From positions 82,285,488 through 82,349,487 of the forward strand of contig CM055271.1 of assembly GCA_029237695.1 (NCBI GenBank): a stretch of 64,000 nucleotides of DNA, given 5' to 3'. This DNA comes from Conchocele bisecta (lineage: Eukaryota > Mollusca > Bivalvia > Lucinida > Thyasiridae). Positions 53,578-64,000 of the stretch are shown here, one piece after another. A program made the translations under genes and the position numbers. The notes beneath the pieces were generated by a model that made no database searches, was not told the DNA's origin, and saw nothing but the letters and a program-made list of their open reading frames with translations. How positions within the stretch are numbered: the first letter of the stretch is position 1; each line of letters begins with the position of its first letter.

Positions 53578-53685
53578 TATACCACGTCGAGGTTTGAACC
53601 CCCGACCCTTTCGGGAATCGGTAATTAAATCATTGAAGTCGGCGACCTTAACCTCACGACTGTTGCGCCATTTATGACAATCACA
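53578..53685 (-). repeat. tRNA-like sequence, probable SINE head
   Basis: On the minus strand, ATGGCGCAACAGTCGTGAGGTTAAGG resembles a box A region, and GGGTTCAAACCTCG a box B. The spacing (about 75 bp) is longer than in a normal tRNA, and I cannot build a proper anticodon stem. I call it a tRNA-derived repeat rather than a gene. Confidence 0.4.
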
Positions 53686-54169
53686 GTTATACAGAAGTGC
53701 TATCAGTATTACGCCACCATTTGAACGTAATAATTATTAAATTATTTGCAACTCCATCTACAACAATACCGTTACAGAGATACGCTATTAGTACCCATAA
53801 CATAACAAAGTAATGTATCATTATATATCACAGGAGATAGCTTAAAACTATATATCCTAATCATAAACAGAACAATCCGCTTGGCTCGTATGAAAATAGT
53901 TCGCGTGATATTGATTATCTCCCTTGCCGAAAGTAGATCAGTGATTTATTAATTCCAAATAAGACGTGTTTGCGTAATGTTTACAAATTTTTTATGGAGA
54001 TAACATAGTTCAGTACTTTGATTACTATCGATGTTATGGAAACCAGTCTGTACAAGTTAAACCTTTCATCCCTGTAGGCCTCTTCCATGTTTAGCTTTAT
54101 ACTTCATACGAGGGTCTTCTGGCAAGGTAAGTGATTTATTTATATCGCACTGTTTCACATGCTCTACTA
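53686..54169. other. Unassigned stretch
   Basis: No supported feature. Confidence 0.4.
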
Positions 54170-54868
54170 AGTATTTAATAATATGGAAAATGTACGATTT
54201 GTATAGTTTTATGTTAACATACAGTGTTGGACATCAGGTTATCCGTAGTTTGCATAACTTGATGATATATAATAATATATATATATTGTAATGGGCCACA
54301 CCACAACACCCTACGGAGCCCGGCAGGGGACATGGAATATTATTTATCAATTCGTTCCCACGAAATAATAATTCGTTCCCTCAATTTAACAATTAGTTCC
54401 CTCGAATTAACAATTAGTTCCCACGATATAACAATTCGTTCCATAGAATTAATAATTAGTTCCCACGAAATGACAAATCGTTCCCTCAATTTAACAATTA
54501 GTTCCTTCGAATTAACAATTCGTCCCCACGATATAACAATTCGTTCCCACGAATTAACAATTCGTTCCCGTGGGAATGAATTGTTATTTCGTGGGAACGA
54601 ATTGTTAAATTGAGGGAACGAATTGTTAATTCGTGGGAAAGAATTGTTAATTCGTTGGAACGTTTTGTTAAATTGAGGGATCGAATTGTTATTTCGTGGG
54701 AACGAATTAATATAAAAAAAGTATACGTCCCCTGCGGGACTCCGTAGTAGTAAGTATTTAATAATATGGCAAATGTACGATGTGTATAGCTTTATGTTAA
54801 CATACAGTGTTTGACATCGAGCTATCCGTTGTTTGTATAACTTAATGATATATATATATAATTGGGCC
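54170..54868 (+). repeat. ~130-bp direct repeats flanking a foldback element
   Basis: TAAGTATTTAATAATATGG..AATGTACGAT.TGTATAG.TTTATG to GGGCC(A/G)C at 54170-54299 is repeated at 54749-54868 with about 90% identity by eye. The two copies bracket the foldback at 54311-54747. That is too long for a target-site duplication, so a segmental tandem duplication containing or created with the element is more likely. Confidence 0.85.
54311..54747. mobile_element. Foldback element with TTCCCACGA(A/T) array
   Basis: Ends CTACGGAGCCCGGCAGGGGAC and GTCCCCTGCGGGACTCCGTAG are inverted. The interior is AATTCGTTCCCACGAATTAAC-type ~21-bp units in one direction (to ~54570), then the reverse complement (GTGGGAACGAATTGTTAA). 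It can fold along its full length. Confidence 0.88.
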
Positions 54869-55890
54869 GCGCTCTGTGAAAACCGGTCTTAATGACAACA
54901 TTTTCAATTTGAATTTTCTTACATTTACTGATACGGACACCTTTCAAAAACAATATTCTGAAAAGAAAATGCAATTATGTTTAATAGTTTTTGTTTTATC
55001 TCACTTTTTGTAGCGCCATGTAAATCACGCACGAAAAAAAAACGTAACGCCATCGAGAAAATGACGTTATTGAAACGGCGACGTTTGTACAATGCAACTC
55101 AACAGCCTACAGTATAAATGAGTGTTCATAGACGCATTGACGGTGCTTGCTGTAAACTGTATCTGCTGATATGTTGCACTAAATGTATCTACAAGTGTTA
55201 GTATGTATACTATCAAACATTCATCAGAATAAAACTATGATATGTACATGTAGTGAACAAAACAAACGCACAACTATTGATTTTAAATCTATAATTAGCC
55301 GACCTGTGGCTTCGTAATTTGCCACCATCGCCATAATAGATTCATATACGTGTGTCGTCTGAAAGATACAATGTAATTATTTAAGAATTGGCGTCATTTA
55401 CAGTTAATTGTGACGTTAATCGTATCGGTGATTGAAACAAAAGCATTTTATTTCTGTAGAAATGAATGACCAGAATTTGGATAGGCATATGGCTGCACAT
55501 ATCAATGACTTCAGCGCCCGATGGGGTCTAGAGGGTAGTCGGACTCCCCGGGCATTTTTAAACAAACTAAAAATCGACTGTTCATTCTCCGACTCTCGGA
55601 ATTAAATTTACATCTCAGAAAGCGGGACTGTGTAGCCAATATGACAGGTAGCAGGTCTATGGGAAAATGCTGCGCTGACCCACACTCCCTCGACTGGCAC
55701 CACCGCCACTGCCGGGAAAATGTGGAGATGTAACATACATGGTTGTATAATTGTTACATGTCCCGATAAAAATACCGGCAGTATATTCTCTCGTCGGGAA
55801 TAATTAATTTGAAAATGAAATGTGCAATTTAGTTTTGTTGTGTTTCAGAAAATGTACATTCAGCGCATTTGTAAACAAAGAAACAGCCAT
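54869..55890. other. Unassigned stretch
   Basis: TTTGTTTTATCTCACTTTTTGTA(A/G)C(A/G)CCATGT at 54985 echoes 11115-11147, a dispersed repeat fragment. No gene. Confidence 0.45.
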
Positions 55891-55894
55891 GGTA

Positions 55895-56195
55895 AAAACA
55901 AAGGCGGATTCACGTAGGGGAAACCCGGCGCCCCCCTCCCCCCCCCCCACCTAAAATTTGGCGAGTAAAGATATTTGCGCCATAACATGCGCCATAACGC
56001 ATCGAAATGGGGTGTAAATATCAAACATATTCCGGAGGGCATACATGTACCGCCGGACCCACCTAGCAGTCTCCCCAGCTCCGCTTGGTCGACGAACAAA
56101 CGGTGCGAGTTCGAAGAATAGTAAACTATTTCAATTAAGAATTCCCGCCCCCCCCCCACCCTAGCCTGAAATCCTGGATCCGCCCCTGACAAGCA
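55895..56195 (-). repeat. Dispersed GC-rich repeat, second copy
   Basis: On the minus strand it opens with GGGGCGGATCCAGGATTTCAGG and then G-runs, like 14655 onward, and closes with AAGGCGGATTCACGTAGGGG reversed. The 123-aa ORF through it is repeat-derived. Confidence 0.55.
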
Positions 56196-57537
56196 CCGTG
56201 GCGTACGTACATGTATTTTGCATAACTGCACACTATAACACAGTCAGTGATTTACACACTAAATTTGTCCCGATCACAACATTTATTTTGTTGAAATGAC
56301 GCTCCACACACTGCGACTATTGTTTGAAGCTGCTCATTTGAATTTAGACGCGTTTAAGGTGTGCATGTTCTTTTGTTTTATATTAGTTCACGCCTCCGAC
56401 TAGAACGGCCCATTTGATAGCATTATTTAGTACAATGTAGTACAATGAAAGAAAATTAACAACAATCTGGCAAAGTCGGAATTCTTAAATGTGTAAATGT
56501 TGGAGACCTGTGCATCTCTGCAGTCTGATCAGTGTCTGCAATGATTGCAAATATACTAGTAAAATTACTATACATTCACATAACCATATTTACAAGTGGT
56601 CATTTTAAAGAATATTTACATTGTTATCAAACGGCAATCATACGGCTGATTTAATGCGATATTTATGAAAGTCGCTAAATATTACGTGACACCGAACACG
56701 TAAGTGGTAGAAGATGCAGATATAAATCAGTAGGCTACGTCCTTGGTGGCTACAATTATGTATTACAATAATCTGATATAACCATGATTATTGTGTCGCA
56801 GTAAATATGCATGTGACACAATACCAACACACTAAATACTAAAACATGTTTAGCCCAGTGTCACTATGAGGAACGGCGTATATTTTGGCACTACCATAAT
56901 TTTACATCTGTGATACGCTTACTTTTCTGAAAATTTCCAAATCGTATTTTTATGTTGACTTTTGAAACATTCGACAGGCGAAACAGTAAATTAAACGAAT
57001 TAAGCCCTGTGCCCAGTTCTATTTGTTACATAATACTGATTATGTGATGGTGTTATCTAAAAATTACCGGTTGTATGGTTATTTAGTTTCAAATGTCGTC
57101 CATATATGAATTTATTTTCGACAAAATCACTACGTGTTTCCTTGAAGGAAACCGAAAAAACAGACAACTGTCTGAACCACTATGGATATGGAAACAACTG
57201 AAACATTCTGCTACGCGTATCCAGCATTAAAATGTTTGTGAGCCACAAATAGTAAAACGTACAGTACAGTTATATATAGGACAACGTCAACTTATTGCAA
57301 TGACGCAACTATTTCAAGCGTCAAAATCCGACGTGACGTTGGTTTCAAATGTAACTTTGCGATGCCATTTTCAGGCTTTCATGACGTTGTCATTAAGGCC
57401 GGTTCTGGACCACAGCACAACACCCACTTTTAGCCCAAATAAACCGCATATATAAATAACTAAACTAACTTACCTACCCTCTGGACCACCCCACCCAATT
57501 CCCCAATATATATATTAATGAAAATGATGGTGGTGTT
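56196..57537. other. Unassigned stretch
   Basis: No supported gene or repeat. Confidence 0.4.
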
Positions 57538-57539
57538 TA

Positions 57540-57975
57540 TTACGGAGCCCCGCAAGGGACGTAGATTTTTTTTTATTAATTCGTACCACGATAATTCGTT
57601 TCCTCAATTCAACAATTTGTTCCCACGAAATAATAATTCGTTCCTACGGGAACGAATTATTTTATCGTTGGAACGAATTATTAATTCGAGGGAACGAATT
57701 GTTAAATTGAAGGAACGAATTGTCATTTCGTGGGAGCGAGTTGTTAATTCGAGGGAACGAATTGTCATTTCGTGGGAACGAGTTGTTAATTGGAGGGAAC
57801 GAATTGTTATATCGTGGGAACGAATTGTTAATTCGAGGGAATGAATTGTTAAATTGAGGGAAGAAATTGTCATTTCGTGGGAACTAATTGTTAATTCGAG
57901 GGAACGAATTGTTAAATTGAGGGAACGAATTGTTATTTCGTGGGAACGCATTAATAAAAAAAAATCCATGTAGTT
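57540..57975. mobile_element. Foldback element with TTCCCACGA array, second copy
   Basis: Left end TTACGGAGCCCCGCAAGGGACGTAG, as in 54311-54747. The array turns over near 57645 and then runs through ~14 units of GTGGGAACGAATTGTTAATTCGAGG type. The right end is shortened (AAAATCCATGTAG), so the termini no longer match. The left arm is much shorter than the right. Confidence 0.8.
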
Positions 57976-58134
57976 TATGTACAATGTTTAACATGTTTAA
58001 GCAGAGCTGGCAAGTTAATGTTACTTCCGGCTTATCGATCGCAAGACAGCTTTGGTGTGTACAAATAGACTATGATTACGATGTGTTAGATACTATAATC
58101 GAGTTGAACCTGGTTAGTGGGAATAATGATAGGT

Positions 58135-58255
58135 TATTATATGCGTACCTTCGTTTCCCATTCAAATATAATGGAACGCAAGTCGTCAATATTTTTCCTC
58201 GTGAGTTGATATTGGTCAGTGCCGAAACTACGTTTAACCTCGCAAAATAGTTTCT
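58135..58255. repeat. Dispersed repeat (inverse of 9497-9620)
   Basis: GGAACGCAAGTCGTCAATATTTTTCC, CGTGAGTTGATATTGGTC, GTGCCGAAACTACG and CCTCGCAAAATAG correspond in reverse to 9497-9620. Confidence 0.6.
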
Positions 58256-58641
58256 TCTAAATCCCTACCAATTTGTTCATTTTGTATATTTGTTAGTAGA
58301 TATATGTAACTCGTTCCGCCGCATAACGACATTGCGCTCATAAAGTGGCAATATTGCACGCTGCGGAACTCGTGCATTTATTCATACAAATCAAATAACC
58401 TATAATTACACAACACACCCACCACACAACACCAACAACACAATTACAATGCAATAAACTATTGCTGTATTCACCCATACATATGGCAACAAAAATGAGG
58501 TATATTGTTTCAGCCAATGTGAACAATGGGGCATCGTAGCTAGTTATTTCCCTTTGCAAATCTATTTATAGAGATCCGGCCCTTTGGCTTATTTTAGCGT
58601 TTATTTCTTAGTAAATAACTTCCAAAAATAAAGACTGCAAA

Positions 58642-58702
58642 CAGGGTAGACCCAGATCAGACTGCACATATGTGCAGTCTGATCTGGATCTACATTGATT
58701 GC
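58642..58702. repeat. Short perfect hairpin
   Basis: GTAGACCCAGATCAGACTGCACATATGTGCAGTCTGATCTGGATCTAC: two 23-bp arms with one mismatch and no real loop. It resembles the core of the MITEs at 4328 and 5066. Confidence 0.85.
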
Positions 58703-58755
58703 AATACAATTACTAATAGTAGGGTCATCGCCGAGGATTCCGTGCGAACGTAATT

Positions 58756-58977
58756 ACAGTGGAACCTCTCTAAACCGGACACTCTGTGAGGTTCCCAGTG
58801 TGTCATGCTTAGAGAGGTTTCACAGTAAATCAGGCCTTTTATTATTATTCTGAGCTATCGATGTGTGCATTGCAATCACGAACATACATTGTCACCTGAG
58901 ATAAATGACCAAGAACCTCATCAAAAATAAGATCACATGTGTTTTCCTGGTGTCCGGTTTAGAGAGGTTTCACTGTA
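58756..58977. mobile_element. pogo-like MITE, best preserved copy
   Basis: CAGTGGAACCTCTCTAAACCGG..ACTC at the left and GGTGTCCGGTTTAGAGAGGTTTCACTG at the right, with TA outside the right end. 222 bp. An internal inverted end at 58800-58827 (TTAGAGAGGTTTCACAG) makes a nested hairpin. Confidence 0.8.
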
Positions 58978-59306
58978 CATGCATGTACATGTACTTTACT
59001 TTCTGTCCATCTAATGGCAACGCCACTACTTGTGGATGGCAGGTGGGAGCATGCGATGGGTAATTTAACGATCGGGGTTCATCCTTACCGGAATTCCTAC
59101 TCGAGACCTGGTTTAGCCCTCACATAATACCTCTTTCGCATTTTGTATTTGGCAGTTGAATCTGGTTATACCCCTTATAATAGGGTCATTTCTGAGGAGT
59201 CCGTGACCATAATGTTCCTACCTTTTTTATTGTTGATTTGTCAACCATTTGAGAACGAAAATGAGTTATAATGCATTTTTCAAAAATAATGGTAATACTT
59301 TTTAGA

Positions 59307-60020
59307 GCACAACCTTCAAAATGGCCACCAACGACATTTTGAAATATATAAAATGTATTATCTCTGTAACAAAATGAGGTGTCGTTTCCAAAGAATTATA
59401 TCATGCCAAAACTGCTGGTATTGTTAATTTTTAGTTTGGACTTTTAGATCCAAGATCGCTGTCATCCATCATCTAGCATATATAATACTCCATATTGTTA
59501 GTAGGAGCTAAGCTAAAAGTTCAACTAATCTGTATATATTCACCAATGTTAGCATGCCATGCCTGCTGGAGGGGTTGTGTGTTGGTTTGAAAGTCAGTAA
59601 GTCCTTGAAATCCAAGATGGCCGCTGCCTGCAATGTTGAACAGTATAAAACACAATAGTTATGTGGGGGATTAAGCTAAATGTATAAATGGTGTGACATT
59701 TTTGCTAAGTTTAGCAGACCACACCTACTGTAAGGGTTGTTTGCTATGTTGGATGCTATAAGGATCAGGAAATCCAAGATGGCCACTATATACCATATTG
59801 CAAAACTGAAAATGCAATAGTTTTGAGACTGCGTACAAGTACAAAGTACAGACAGTGTGATTTCTCACTAAATTTATAATTCTTTATCAGCTTTAAGGGA
59901 TGTTTTGTTGTCTTAGCGATTATCATGACTGCCGAATTTCAAGATGGCAACCATATACAACGTATTATATATTGAGTATTAAAAGTTGCTCTTTGAGTAT
60001 GGTGGATGATTAATTATGCA
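59307..60020 (+). repeat. Diverged ~160-bp tandem repeat
   Basis: ATCCAAGATGGCC(G/A)CT-type boxes recur near 59310, 59450, 59612, 59772 and 59938. Between them are TTAGCA(T/G)(G/A)CCA.(G/A)CCTACTG..GGGTTGT-type blocks. About five periods, strongly diverged. Confidence 0.7.
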
Positions 60021-60729
60021 CGACAATTTTAGTCTACCTGTATATATTAATCCTACTGTGAATAATGTTTTTTATTTGCCTTTTTTTAAAGAAAAACACA
60101 AAGCTACAAAGTGATCGACGGTTGATAATATATTTTGAGTCAGAAAAAAAATGAATGTCAAATTGGGACGTTGTTATCACTGGTACAGCAAGTCGATCAA
60201 GTACAAGCGGAAATGAACTGTCTTGTTTCATAACTACTTGAATGACTATTTATAATTTTTCCTGTTATCATAATTAAGGAGTCAAAATTGTCCTGTATAT
60301 TCCTATCTTTAATGCATAATACTCAGTACATTTAAACACGACAATTTGATGAATATGTGCCTGCTAACTAACTACATGTATAATTGGAAATACATGTAGT
60401 TAGTTAGCAGCCATATATATAATGTATACATATGTCTATTATCATGATTATCACACATAATATAATATATGAGTCTCAGTCTGTGACATGTGTGTGGGAT
60501 AGTGTGTATGCTATCTTCACTTTTTCAGTGTGTTGGTGTTATAAACCATCATAACCAGCAGCATGCGTCCTTTTGATGTACATGTATGTGGATTATCGAA
60601 AGAGTGCAACTCCAGTGACTACAATCATCAGATGCATGCCTTTATATAATTGTAGGTAATGATCATCCAACACACACATGTATATAGTTCAATGATTGTA
60701 GATAGTGATATGACATTGGATATGAGACT
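60021..60729. other. Unassigned stretch with a small hairpin
   Basis: GCTAACTAACTACATGTATA..TACATGTAGTTAGTTAGC at 60361-60408. Otherwise nothing recognised. Confidence 0.5.
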
Positions 60730-61131
60730 TTAGCTGATGATTCCAAACTCATGGTAAAACATATTCAGTAACTTACCGATCATATGGGCTAAATGCATTG
60801 ACTCGACACCAGACTTCCACTTCAGCCATGTCATAATTGAGGTGTGTTGTTACTGCATCTGGGGATTTAGCAAATGTGGTCAGTGTACTGTCATCAGCAA
60901 ACATGTCGGTACAACATAAATTTGTACACACTGGTAGATCATTTATGTATATCAGGACTAATTTGGTCCTAGCACTGATCCCTGTGGAACTCCGGATTGT
61001 ATAGTAAGTGGATTTGAGAAATTACCTGACCTGTTGGGAGCGGTTATTGTATCCCCCGGACTTCGTCGGGGGATACATAGGATTTGACACCGAACATCGT
61101 CCGCGTCCGCGTCCGCGCCCGCGTCCGCGTC

Positions 61132-61780
61132 CGCCGCAGATACTTCTTGTCCGGAGCATAACTCGAACACCCTTTGGAATATTTTCATGAAACTTCACCC
61201 ATGCATAGACCACGACCCGAAGGTGTGTCGCGCACAAGAATGACAACTCTTGCATAGCTAATTTTTGAGTTATCTCCCTTTTTTCTTTTGCGTACTGATT
61301 TCGTGTCCGGAGCATAACTCGACCACCCTTTGGAATATTTTCATGAAACGTCACAAATGCATAGACCATGACCCGAAGGTGTGTCGCGCACAAGAATTAC
61401 AACTCTTGCATAGCTAATTTTTTAGTTATCTCCCTTTTTTGTTTTGCGCACTGATTGAGCATATCTCGACCACCCTTTGGAATATTTTCATGAAACTTCA
61501 CACATGCATAGACCACGACCCGAAGGTGTGTCGCGCACAAGAATAAAAACTCTTGCATAGCTAATTTTGTAGTTATCTCCCTTTTTTGTTTCGCGCACTG
61601 ATTGAGCATAACTCGACCACCCTTTGGAATATTTTCATGAAACTTCACACATGCATAGACCACAACCCTAAAGGTGTGTCACGCAAGAATGACAACTCTT
61701 GCATCACTAATTTTTTAGTTATCTCCCTTTGTTTTTTCCGTCACTGATTTTGTCTCCGGAGCATAACTCGAACACCGTTT
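61132..61780 (+). repeat. ~152-bp tandem repeat, cluster 1 in Helitron
   Basis: GGAGCATAACTCGA(A/C)CACCCTTTGGAATATTTTCATGAAAC recurs near 61152, 61308, 61460, 61611 and 61757. ORFs with repeated VYACVKFHENIPKG are reverse-strand readings of this array. Confidence 0.92.
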
Positions 61781-61819
61781 TTTCCAACTACTTGTGTATC
61801 TGGGGAGGGGGATACACAT

Positions 61820-61848
61820 GCGCTTGTCGACAAGCGTCCATTTCTAGT
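61820..61848 (+). other. Internal Helitron-type 3' end
   Basis: The palindrome CGCTTGTCGACAAGCG (61821-61836), then TCCATTTCTAG and T, matches the true end at 62832-62860. A first-generation element 61052-61847 would be 796 bp. Confidence 0.85.
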
Positions 61849-62111
61849 TTATACAGGTAAATTACATTTCCGTAAACTGTGTTGAAAATATTGTGGCAAT
61901 ATGTGGACCTGTGTAGATATATGTAGATAAATATAGGACTATTAAAAAAAAATGCTGGGCTCCAGTAGCGAGCATTATTATTTTTAATTTTCAAACTTTT
62001 TTTTTACATTTTTTTTTTACATTTTTTTTCTAAATTCTTTTTCTTCAATTTTTGTCTAGTAGCATAAGGTCGTAAGTGCTATATACATACTATTATCATA
62101 TAACAAAACAA

Positions 62112-62172
62112 TTATTGACTAGTGAGCCATAGAATATAATCTGATATTCTATGGCTCACTAGTCAATAATTG
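62112..62172. repeat. Perfect hairpin between the two Helitron ends
   Basis: ACAATTATTGACTAGTGAGC..CATAGAATAT and ATATTCTATGGCTCACTAGTCAATAATTGT are complementary over ~30 bp. Confidence 0.88.
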
Positions 62173-62289
62173 TATAATATGTTCGGGCCAGTGAAAATTG
62201 CTTTCGGGCCCAGGCTCGAAGTCAAGGCGGGACAAGGCGAGGCATTTGATTCCGCGGAATTCTTGTTTACTTATGTCTCTTTGTTGTTT

Positions 62290-62800
62290 CATGCACTGAC
62301 TTCGTGTCCGGAGCATAACTCGAACACCCTTTGGAATATTTTCATCAAACCTCATACATGCATAGACCACGACCCAAAGGTGTGTCGCGCGCAAGAATGA
62401 CAACTCTTGTATCGTTAATTTTTTTTACTTATCTCCCTTTGTTGTTTCATGCACTGATTTCATTTCCGGAGCATAACTCGAACACCCTTTGGAATATTTT
62501 TTATTAATCTTCACACATGCATAGAAGACGACCCAAAGTTGTGTCGCACGCAAGAATGACAACTCTTGCGTCGTTAATTTCCTAGTTATCTCCCTTTGTT
62601 GTTTCGTGCACTGATTTCGTGTCCGGAGCATAACTCGAACACCCTTTGGAATATTTTCATGAAACTTCACACATGCATAGGCCACGACCTTAAAGGGGTG
62701 TCACGCAAGAATGACAATTCTTGCTTCACTCATTTTTTTGTTATCTCCCTTTGTTTTTCCGCGCACTGATTTTTTCCACTCGAACACCCTTTTTTCAAAC
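62290..62800 (+). repeat. ~156-bp tandem repeat, cluster 2 in Helitron
   Basis: Three to four units, with TCCGGAGCATAACTCGAACA near 62307, 62465 and 62621, homologous to cluster 1. Confidence 0.9.
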
Positions 62801-64000
62801 TACTTGAGTATCTAGGGAGGGGGATACACATGCGCTTGTCGACAAGCATCCATTTCTAGTTTACGTATAAACTAATCCATGTTAGCTCATGTGTACCAAA
62901 TTTGTAGCATGATTGTTTACTAGCAAGGATTGAATGATTTACAAGATCAAACGCCTTTGATAAATCTAGAAAAACAGTGCCCAAAATATTTCTTTCGTCA
63001 ATGGCTGTGAATCAGTCATCTACAATTTTTATTAAAGCTGTTTGACATTCTAAAACCTGACTGTCTTTCGTACATAAGTTATATGTTTCTAGAAATCTTT
63101 GAATGGAGATAGTAACATGCTTTTCTATAATTTTAGATAAAAAGGTATAATTGATATAGGTCTATAATTGTTCTTGTCATGTTTGCTGTTTCTTTTGCGC
63201 ATTGGGAAAATGTTGGCTGTCTCCAGTTTATTTGGAAATATACCTGTATTTAAGCTCAGGTTTAGTATTTTTGCTAACACGGGGGCGACCACTTCTGGCA
63301 CCATTTTCAAATAGTTAGCTGATATGTCATCAAGTCCCGTCGATTTAGATGAATTTAGTTGTTTAATTTGTTTTAGTACAAATTATACTGTTGTTTGAGG
63401 TATATGAAAAACTCAATATTGTGTGGTAATTTTACATGTATGTGGTTGTCAATCAGGTCATTGTATGGATTGAATGAAGTAGGATCTGTGTCATAGTTCC
63501 GAAATACTGATATAAAAAAAATCATTAAATGCATTAGCAGTATTGCTAGGGTCAGTAATTAAATTTCCATTGTCGTCTGCTATAAACTTGTTTTGATATT
63601 TCTTCCCCTTCCCAGAAAGATCATTGAGCTTTGTCCAGAGCTGTTTAAGATTTGCTTTATTGTTATTTGTTGTTTTAGTGTAAAATGTCTGTTTGGCCAA
63701 TTCTTTTAATTCCTTTGTTTTATTACGCCACATTTTATAATTAACTGTGTCTTTTACTTTATGAAAGTGATCTCATCTCTTGCTTGCCTGCAGTATGTCG
63801 GATGTAAACCAGTCCGGTTGATGAATTCTTTTTACACGTTTTTTACGTTGGGGTGCATGTTTGTTCAGAACTGAGAGGTATATATCCATGCATTGTTTTA
63901 GTGAATCATTAGGGTCATTACATATATCCACTAATTGCCAGGGTTGCATATCGAGTTAAAAAGATTCTTCACATGAAAATGTTTAATTGACCTGTAAGTT

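Larger units (their letters stand above)
61052..62859 (+). mobile_element. Non-autonomous Helitron inserted in the LINE
   Basis: Starts TCCCCCGGACTTCGTCGGGG (TC plus a hairpin). It ends with the palindrome CGCTTGTCGACAAGC, a 10-12 nt spacer and CTAG (62856-62859). It sits between A (61051) and T (62860), the Helitron AT target, with no duplication. Removing 61052-62859 restores the LINE reading frame across the join. The interior is two clusters of ~150-bp tandem repeats and no Rep/helicase gene. Confidence 0.9.
60730..64000 (-). pseudogene. LINE (Jockey/CR1-like) ORF2: linker and reverse transcriptase, interrupted by a Helitron
   Basis: Read on the minus strand from the window edge. Linker: NKHAPQRKKRVK, QPDWFTSDIL, MWRNKTKELKELAKQTFY, and LWTKLNDLSGKGKK..NTANAFNDFF. 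RT: PVLAKILNLSLNTGIFP, KRNSKHDKNNYRPISI, FLDLSKAFDLVNH (first catalytic Asp), then after the Helitron PLTIQSGVPQGSVLGP and MFADDST (the FADD catalytic box). Frameshifts occur near 63130, 63385 and 60962, with a stop near 63010. The 5' part (endonuclease) continues past the window. The 3' end fades below 60760. Dead copy; family assigned from motif order. Confidence 0.85.

Noticed and set aside
53578..53685. tRNA-Ser-like gene
   Set aside because: Box A and B strings are present, but the anticodon arm cannot be built; kept only as a SINE-like repeat.
61022..62685. ORFs with repeated VYACVKFHENIPKG
   Set aside because: Reverse-strand readings of the Helitron tandem repeat, not proteins.

Overview
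This window is animal genomic DNA, most likely from a marine bivalve or a related mollusc. It is AT-rich and dense in repeats, has no operon structure, and holds only one convincing host exon. That exon encodes a C1q domain, a family greatly expanded in bivalves. The organism is inferred from this exon and from the repertoire of mobile elements, not proven. Almost everything else recognisable is mobile DNA: a Polinton/Maverick, a Helitron nested in a LINE, foldback elements, pogo-like MITEs, and a long-TIR element carrying a nuclease gene.

Layout. 1-3.7 kb: MITEs and hairpins. 3.8-8.6 kb: a long inverted-repeat element enclosing a minus-strand gene (about 7.95 to 5.37 kb) for a FEN1/XPG-like PIN nuclease with a C-terminal CRC-type cysteine cluster, broken by two single-base frameshifts. 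8.7-11.5 kb: MITE copies and the C1q exon (9671-10095, minus). 11563-12062: an assembly gap of exactly 500 N. 12.06-18.6 kb: a large foldback structure whose arms are inverted tandem arrays of 41-bp and 45-bp units, with a ~370-bp tandem repeat in its core. 19-23.7 kb: LINE fragments, (GGAC)n tracts, a 1.0-kb pogo-like element and foldbacks. 23.7-28.3 kb: mostly unassigned, with one minisatellite.

28372-42793: a Polinton of 14,422 bp with AG...CT ends and a 6-bp target duplication (GTCAAC). Its plus-strand gene block reads: packaging ATPase, small GG-motif protein, Ser/Lys-rich and coiled-coil protein, second small GG-motif protein, conserved Polinton protein, integrase with chromodomain, two-helix membrane protein, minor capsid, pVI-like protein, major capsid, adenovirus-type protease. 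Several of these genes start inside the stop codon of the one before. Most carry single-base frameshifts. I find no protein-primed DNA polymerase B. The terminal inverted repeats are unusually long (about 1.7-2.0 kb) and include the whole protease gene, so the element has two protease copies. The left copy has Arg in place of the catalytic His. The 30.4-34.4 kb part is a scramble of duplicated integrase and capsid pieces.

42.8-60.7 kb: AT-rich DNA with minisatellites, three foldback elements built from self-complementary TTCCCACGA-type arrays, pogo-like MITEs and SINE-like sequences. 60.7-64 kb: a minus-strand LINE reverse transcriptase split by a Helitron (61052-62859). Removing the Helitron rejoins the RT reading frame.

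None of the mobile-element genes, apart from the right-hand protease ORF, is intact as written. The frameshifts could be mutational decay or long-read indel errors, and the sequence alone cannot separate these.
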